Source of the DNA: Echinometra lucunter
Taxonomy: Eukaryota; Echinodermata; Echinoidea; Camarodonta; Echinometridae
Length of the DNA: 64,000 nucleotides
Direction of reading: 5' to 3'
Assembly: GCA_029962745.1 (NCBI GenBank)
Contig: CM057153.1
Span: 8,252,962 to 8,316,961 of the forward strand
The notes under the pieces are model-generated. The model was not told the DNA's origin. It searched no databases and saw only the letters and a program-made list of their open reading frames with translations. Shown here in pieces: positions 61,620-64,000 of this stretch (positions are counted from its first letter, which is position 1; each line of letters starts with the position of its first letter). The position numbers were made by a program, and so were the translations under genes.

Positions 61620-62180
61620 CACAAGAGCAATACTTTAGATACAGGATTAAATTGAACCATTTTTTTTTTCTTCCCCCAATTCAATTGCAATTCTGTGATT
61701 CTGCATTTGTAAATCTTATTTTAGTGACTTGCTTCTCCTTATGATATGTTGAAAATTTGAGCAGGCTTCTACATTTGCAAAGATCCGTTAAGCTTAAATG
61801 TATTTAGGCATAATTTCACATTTGGGAAATATGAATTAAACTTTTTTTTTTCTGTTTTCCCGATGCAGAGGCAGTTCTGTGATTCTGCATTTTCAAGTCA
61901 CATTTTATTTACTTGCTAAGTACTGCCTGTGATATGTTGAAAATTTGATCTAGCTTTTACATTTGCAAAATTTGTAAAGGTCAAATGTATTGTAAGTGTT
62001 ACTTCAAATTCTGGAAAATAGAAATTGAACCATCTCTTTGTTTTTCTCCAGTGCAAAAGCAATTCTTCTTTTGTAAATCTTATTTTATTTACTTGCTACT
62101 ACCTTATGATATGTTACAAATTTGAGATAGGCTTCTACATTTGCAAAATCTATTAAGCTCATATGCATTGTAGAACCTTT
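61620..62180. repeat. Three-unit tandem repeat, period about 180 bp
   Basis: GATATGTTGAAAATTTGA at 61743 and 61931 and GATATGTTACAAATTTGA at 62108. Each unit includes CAATTCT or CAGTTCT, CTTATTTTA or CATTTTATTT, ACTTGCT, CTTCTACATTTGCAAA and TTAAGCT. Units are diverged. Confidence 0.85.
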
Positions 62181-62556
62181 TATGATAATTTCTCTGCATA
62201 ACATACCATTCAAAACAAAAATAAAATCATACAAACAACAACCAAAAGGGACTTTCATCCATCATACACAGGAACAACACTCAGTATGTTTGTTTTTCTT
62301 GGACATATAGAGGATTGTTTAGTAGTTGGAAATTGTTTTCCTTCATCTTTTAGGATAAAACACATTTAAAGGAAAATAACTCTCAATTAATAATAGTATC
62401 GCAAAGTCTTCATAAACTCTTTCTTCTGTAGTTTAGAAATTAAAATTCTAAACCTACTATTATGCCTCTTATAATTTATGGATTTCAAATCATTGAGATT
62501 ATTTTTAGTGATGTTGTGGAATTTAGCATTGATGGTTTGTAGTGTGAGAGTATAAT

Positions 62557-62990
62557 GTGTGAAGTATGTGTGCAAAGTAATATTCTATCATAGACTAGAT
62601 TAAGACAAGAAAATCATGAAGTCAACGTATATCCTGGAAGTGCAAGGGCAGTTGGGCATTGGTGCTTTGTGGTGTGAGGTACGTGTGAGATACGTGTGCA
62701 AAGTAATATTATATGCAACGTCTGTAGAATCATTCAAGTCCGGTCTTAAAACATATTTGTTCTCATCCCCCCTTCCCCGTTATATCCCTCTGCGCCTCTG
62801 AATAGGTAACTAGATAGAAGGCGTACCTAAAATGCTATATATCATTATTATTATTATAAAATAGATAGTGTGAGGTACTTGTGCAAAGTAATATCATATC
62901 ATATAGATTATGACATGTAACGAAATATTGGGACAAGAAAATTATTTAATCAACTTACATCCTGGAAGAGTAGGGGCAGTTAGACAATCT
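62557..62990. repeat. Diverged direct repeat interrupted by a LINE fragment
   Basis: GTGTGAAGTATGTGTGCAAAG (62557), GTGTGAGGTACGTGTGAGATAC (about 62671) and GTGTGAGGTACTTGTGCAAAG (about 62868) are copies. The first and third also share ACAAGAAAAT and ATCCTGGAAG[TA]G, then GGGCAGTT. The LINE fragment lies between the second and third. Confidence 0.7.
62716..62866 (+). pseudogene. LINE 3' fragment with reverse transcriptase C-terminal tail
   Basis: The frame reads ATSVESFKSGLKTYLFSS and stops after YIPLRL. The FK..LKTYLF motif is the usual C-terminal end of ORF2 in CR1/L2-type LINEs. It is followed by a short 3' UTR with GCGCCTCTGAATAG and GCTATATATC, then an (ATT)n tail. Only the last 25 or so residues of the protein remain, so the copy is 5'-truncated and dead. 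Confidence 0.65.
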
Positions 62991-64000
62991 TGCATAATTG
63001 TGATGGTACTGGGGTAATAAGGATCATGAACCCATTGAATATTGTCCTGCGTCAGCATGCTCGTTCACCAGGGTGTACATTCTGGCTCGTGATCAGGAAA
63101 CCTGTTTGGAGTCTAAGAACATTTTAGCCTGGAATTAGTTGACTAATGATACATGTATCTGATATTTATTGTTTTAGGCCTTCATCATGTATGATGCATA
63201 AGTACATTGCATAGCTGCCTACCATTCCTATTTGGGGGACTTTGACCCATTCCTGTGAATGCTAAATTTCTCTTTTTGTTCTTTAGATCTCAGTATAGAC
63301 CGATCCAAAAAATCGATTAGTGGGCAGCGCCAATACTGCAGTATTCCCCATAGTGCGTATGTATTATCTTTACATGCTATGCTGCGCTGCATTGTTATTT
63401 TAAACGTCATCTTTGGTTGTATGTAACTCTATGGCAGGACCTCGTAGTAATAGCCGATCATCTGCTGCCCTCAACGATAAGTCGGATTGGTCTGTAAGAG
63501 CATACAAAATATAAATAAAGTAGGGTAGTGAAACTAAGTGGAACAAACAGACACATCCAAAACACAAACAATACAGACATTGGTGCAATTTTCATGCTTC
63601 AAACTTCTTTTCATGCAATTAAGTAAATGATAATAATAATGGGAAATTCTTGTACAGTGCTACTGTTTGGGCTAGATTTAGCTATTTCTGGCGCTCGGTT
63701 ATTATCACTTCGGCTTTAGCCATACTGCCATCACACTATTCACAGCACTCAAGCATTACATTTTGCTAAGCTACTTGAGTTACCTAAGTTTGCCTCAAGA
63801 GGTTCTTGGTTATTGCTGTTGAAGGTTGTCAGACAGTGTACTCAAGAAAACAAAGCTTTTCATGAAACTTGTAATTTAATTCCCCCCCCCAATGAAAGCT
63901 CAGTTGAATGTCCCTTTAATATGTGCCATGTTGAGTGCCCCTAAGGTGAATTTATTGATCATTAGGACAGGAGAGGGACAAGGTGGGGGCTCCTTGAGGA
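62991..64000. other. Non-coding stretch to the window end
   Basis: AT-rich with a C run at about 63883-63890. No exon supported. Confidence 0.5.

Overview
The window is animal nuclear DNA with almost no coding content. It is AT-rich, has canonical GT-AG splice signals, and is full of microsatellites, long poly-G/poly-C runs and short non-autonomous transposons. A roughly 145 bp inverted-repeat family beginning GGGCCCCGTTTCATAAAACTTG occurs three times. From memory this family, the frequent G-strings and the CR1-type LINE tails are typical of sea urchin genomes, so an echinoid is the best guess. This is an inference from repeat style; no marker gene is present. Nothing prokaryotic, viral or organellar is seen, and no rRNA, tRNA or CRISPR is visible. 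Only one gene is supported with confidence. Its first coding exon is at 12642-12788 (+) and its second at 16856-16933 (+). They join in phase 0 and encode a polar, Ser/Gly/Pro-rich, probably disordered N-terminus that I cannot assign to a family. A third exon at 18012-18089 is possible. The rest of the gene presumably lies to the right, with very long introns, either inside this window in exons too short to recognise or beyond it. Layout: 1-11.8 kb is intergenic sequence with two foldbacks, one MITE and many simple repeats. 11.8-12.6 kb is a CpG-containing probable promoter and 5' UTR. 12.8-16.9 kb is intron 1, which carries G/C runs and a 350 bp purine tract with a long (GAA)n core. 17-64 kb is probably intron 2 onward or downstream sequence. 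It holds several MITE families, a 1.26 kb foldback, a four-copy 223 bp satellite, five short low-copy tandem arrays and two LINE 3' ends. The main findings are structural: a MITE whose empty site is preserved in a neighbouring tandem copy, three related 415-419 bp elements bounded by TTAA (two facing each other 1.1 kb apart), a nested palindromic element carrying a repeated 14-bp motif, near-perfect hairpins of 190-245 bp, and a satellite with alternating A-B-A-B units. I found no convincing new gene system.
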